Shown here piece after piece: positions 12,907 through 15,440 of a stretch of DNA of 15,440 nt. The notes beneath the pieces are model-generated. The model was not told where the DNA came from. It made no database searches and was given only the letters and a program-made list of their open reading frames with translations. Both the position numbers and the translations under genes were made by a program. The stretch's first letter is position 1, and every line of letters begins with the position of its first letter. Location of the stretch: assembly GCA_021785315.1 (NCBI GenBank), contig JAJYFX010000009.1:1-15440 (forward strand). Direction: 5' to 3'. The stretch comes from Actinomycetes bacterium. GTDB taxonomy: Bacteria > Actinomycetota > Acidimicrobiia > Acidimicrobiales > Acidimicrobiaceae.

Positions 12907-15440
12907 TCAAACGCTTGACCTGCGCCCGGATTTGACGTCGCTAAGTTGTGCGAGCAGTTCGTCGCCTCTGCGGCGAGCCTCCTTTAGGGCTGCGTCTTTT
13001 ATATCTTCGTATCCCCTGATCAAGTCTGGAAGTTCAGCCACCTGGACCACAAGGTCAATAGTGCTGAGATCGAGACTCTTCAGGGCCGTTTCCATTAAGC
13101 CCATGTACCAGTTAGGAGCCTCGCGTTCCTGACGCCGCAGTTGGGAATGTGAAAATAAATCTAGAGGCGTTCCACGCAGAAAGCGCATGCGGCGTAGCAG
13201 GCGCAGTGGTCCCCGAAACCATGGCCCAAGAGCCAGCTTCCTGCTGACGCCAAAAGAGCGCAGCAGCGGAGGATGCAAATGGTAGGTCACTCGGCCGGGA
13301 GCTTCAAATGTTGCGGCCACCTGTTTTTCGAAGGAATCAGACAAGTACAGTCTTGCCACCTCGTATTCATCCTTGTATGCCATGAGCTTGTACAGGTTGG
13401 TGGACACAGCACCAGTGACAACATGGCTTTCGGGAATCGCAGCGGTCTCGCGGCCATAAACCGCGGCAACGTGGTCTAAATAGACTTCCGCCAGTTTTAG
13501 GTTCTGGTAAGAAACCAGGTCGCTTGCCTTGTCCGTGACCGAAGTGGCAATTTGATCAGGGAGTCCGGAAAGGGACTGTCGCTTTGATATTGACTTTCTC
13601 ACTTGACGATCGCGAATACGGCTTAAATTTGCTAAAGGTTCAGCGATCGCCACGCTTCTGTCGAGATCCAGCGCATCTTTAACGGAGCGAGGATCAACCA
13701 CCCATGTCCTGCCCCACCGAAAGGCCGACAGATTTTGGGGCACGGACACGCCGTTAGCAACAATTGCGGCTTCGATGGCCCGGGAGGAAATGGGAATTGT
13801 TCCCGCCTGATACGCTGCCCCAATAGCTACGATGTTGGTCAAAAGATAGTCACCGACAATGCTTTCAGCTATCCTGCGTGCTGGAACCGCAATAAGGCGC
13901 TTATTGGAGGTGCAAGACCGAACCAGTGATAACATCGCTGATTCATCCAAACTCAGCCGCCGATTCCTTACAATCTCGCCGGTATCCATGGCGTCGGTAT
14001 TGACAACAGCGACGGTGAACTCCTCGCTACATCTCGCCAGGTTCTTAGCATCCACAGCTGCAACCAGGTCGAGAGCTAGGTACACGTCAGCCGAACCCAG
14101 CCCGACCTTGGCGGTAGATAGGTCGGTCTCCGGCGTGCCGAGCACCAGAGATGACAGCACTGGTCCCCACTTCTGGGCAGCACCGGTCTGATCATAAGTG
14201 GCAACCCCGAGACCGTCAATAGATGCGGCGGTTGCAAGAATAGCGTTAGCCGTTATCACCCCGGTGCCACCGAGACCAGGTATGTAGATTGAATAACCAG
14301 AATTCCCAGGCGCCGGAAGTTCTGGTTCCTGGAGCAATCCTTCTGGAACCTGCCGCTGAACTCTCCTGTATCCAGTCTTCGGCCTCGTCTCGACTGTTAC
14401 AAAAGACGGGCAATCGCCCCGAAGACACGACTCGTCTTGGTTGCACGACGAGGTATGAATCTGGGTCTTCAGTCCCAAGTTCGTTCGAACCTGAATCAGC
14501 GACATGCAGTTTGATTTGACGCCGCAGTCCCCGCATGCCTCGCAGACCCGCTCATTTATCAAAACATAACGCGATGGTGGGGGCAATTGGCCGCGCCGCT
14601 GCTGGCGTCTCCGCTCGTTTGCGCAAGATTCGTCATAAACAAGCACGGTCACGCCGTTCGTCTCCGACAAGGATCTCTGAACGTCAACAATCTTGTCAGG
14701 AGAGCAAATCTCTACAGTGGACCCAAAATGATCGCCTTTGTATCGTCCTTTGTCCTTGGTCACGAGCGCGACTCTGGAAACCCCGTCATCTAGGAGTCGC
14801 CGTATTAGGGAAGCTACCGACAGCTGGCCAACTGGATGTTGAGCGCCCGTATTAGCTATGACCCCGTTGAAGAGAATCTTGAAGGTGATGGACGCCCCTG
14901 CGGCAACACACATGGCAATATTGGGGTAGCTCGAATGAAATAGAGAGCCATCCCCAACATTCTGAAACACATGTTTTTGCTCGGTAAATGGAGCGAGACC
15001 TATCCAAGGAAGGCCCTCTCCACCGTATTGCGTCATCGCTTCGATATGTCGCGGCTCCTCGATGATCGAGGCAAAACTATGACAACCTGGGCTACCCCAA
15101 GCTGTTGCGCCCTCAGGCAACTGGGTCGAAACACTGTGCGGGCACCCAGAGCAGTAGTTGGGAGTGCGTCCGCGCATTATGGGCACGCTCCGCGACTCGG
15201 CCTTTCCAATCCTTGCAAGCGCGTCAACCAGGGGGCGCTCGAACTCCGTTTTCGCAAAAAGGAAATTGCCTAACAATTTCAGAATTAGATCGGAATCAAA
15301 CCCTCCCTCCACGGGAAATAGCTCGCTGCCGTCAGCCAGGTGCTTTCCAAACACCGGGGTTGTGTCGCCCCAAAGATGCAAGGCCGCTCTCAGATTCGTC
15401 TCCAGCAGATCTCGCTTCTCCTCCACAACAAAGATCTGGT
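12907..15440 (-). CDS. Fused indolepyruvate (arylpyruvate):ferredoxin oxidoreductase, N-terminus beyond the window
   Basis: Thiamine-diphosphate and iron-sulphur enzyme that decarboxylates arylpyruvates (indolepyruvate, phenylpyruvate and relatives) to the arylacetyl-CoA, passing electrons to ferredoxin. About 843 residues are visible; full-length members are near 1,150-1,200, so the N-terminal part is off the edge. The frame stays open through FVVEEKRDLLE at the edge. In order come a Cys motif (YCSGCPHSVST), the TPP-binding core (NVGDGSLFHSS, KILFNGVIANTG), a Cys cluster (CEACGDCGVKSNC, then SSCNQDESCLRGDC) able to hold iron-sulphur centres, the gamma-type domain starting at YIPGLGGTGV, and a C-terminal DUF6537-type domain (YKLMAYKDEYEVARLY, HLHPPLLRS). 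This is the single-chain form found in many aerobes. It lies 569 bp upstream of the dpgC-like gene on the same strand, with a plausible metabolic link. Confidence 0.94.
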   Translation of the reverse strand, partial: QIFVVEEKRDLLETNLRAALHLWGDTTPVFGKHLADGSELFPVEGGFDSDLILKLLGNFLFAKTEFERPLVDALARIGKAESRSVPIMRGRTPNYCSGCPHSVSTQLPEGATAWGSPGCHSFASIIEEPRHIEAMTQYGGEGLPWIGLAPFTEQKHVFQNVGDGSLFHSSYPNIAMCVAAGASITFKILFNGVIANTGAQHPVGQLSVASLIRRLLDDGVSRVALVTKDKGRYKGDHFGSTVEICSPDKIVDVQRSLSETNGVTVLVYDESCANERRRQQRRGQLPPPSRYVLINERVCEACGDCGVKSNCMSLIQVRTNLGLKTQIHTSSCNQDESCLRGDCPSFVTVETRPKTGYRRVQRQVPEGLLQEPELPAPGNSGYSIYIPGLGGTGVITANAILATAASIDGLGVATYDQTGAAQKWGPVLSSLVLGTPETDLSTAKVGLGSADVYLALDLVAAVDAKNLARCSEEFTVAVVNTDAMDTGEIVRNRRLSLDESAMLSLVRSCTSNKRLIAVPARRIAESIVGDYLLTNIVAIGAAYQAGTIPISSRAIEAAIVANGVSVPQNLSAFRWGRTWVVDPRSVKDALDLDRSVAIAEPLANLSRIRDRQVRKSISKRQSLSGLPDQIATSVTDKASDLVSYQNLKLAEVYLDHVAAVYGRETAAIPESHVVTGAVSTNLYKLMAYKDEYEVARLYLSDSFEKQVAATFEAPGRVTYHLHPPLLRSFGVSRKLALGPWFRGPLRLLRRMRFLRGTPLDLFSHSQLRRQEREAPNWYMGLMETALKSLDLSTIDLVVQVAELPDLIRGYEDIKDAALKEARRRGDELLAQLSDVKSGRRSSV

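Noticed and set aside
12621..12935. Plus-strand 104-residue frame in the gap before the oxidoreductase
   Set aside because: No family resemblance or ribosome site, and it runs into the end of a real gene on the other strand.

Overview
The window reads as a chromosomal segment of a mid-GC actinobacterium. The evidence is a divergent XseA/XseB pair, a large fused indolepyruvate:ferredoxin oxidoreductase with a C-terminal DUF6537-type domain, a DinB with an actinobacterial-looking C-terminus, frequent TTG/GTG starts, Thr-rich exported proteins and a probable leaderless transcript. A class such as Acidimicrobiia is a guess from overall flavour. No phage, plasmid, CRISPR or resistance genes were seen.

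Layout. Positions 2-187 (+) are the tail of an integral membrane protein. xseA and xseB (397-2038, +) overlap and encode exonuclease VII. They converge on nadC (3066-2230, -), with a 10-bp inverted repeat between them. The 3088-3841 stretch has no intact gene but carries decayed pieces that look like insertion-sequence transposases. An MFS transporter (4987-3842, -) follows; its first helix has no normal start codon. A compact four-gene minus-strand operon (7905-5254) then encodes a small exported Thr-rich protein, a membrane-anchored coiled-coil protein, an ApbE flavin transferase and a six-helix ferric-reductase-type b-haem membrane protein. Positions 7906-8608 hold only a possible 52-residue secreted peptide gene. 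dinB (9829-8609, -), a PH-like membrane protein (10528-10118, -) and a tRNA-Arg(CCU) (10810-10881, +) come next.

The right end (11138-15440, -) is the most interesting part. A full-length homologue of DpgC, the cofactor-independent arylacetyl-CoA dioxygenase of glycopeptide antibiotic biosynthesis, stands downstream of a fused arylpyruvate:ferredoxin oxidoreductase that runs off the window. No other dpg or peptide-synthetase gene is visible. The oxidoreductase family makes arylacetyl-CoA from arylpyruvates, and DpgC oxidises an arylacetyl-CoA to an arylglyoxylate. Together they suggest an aerobic route from aromatic amino acids through arylacetyl-CoA to arylglyoxylate. This is inference from gene families and proximity. 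The DpgC gene has its own well-formed promoter placed so that transcription should begin at the start codon.

A second candidate for attention is the ApbE/ferric-reductase operon. It lacks a recognisable FMN-binding substrate domain, but its two small leading genes both contain a [ST]-G-A-S tetrapeptide resembling the core of ApbE target sites.
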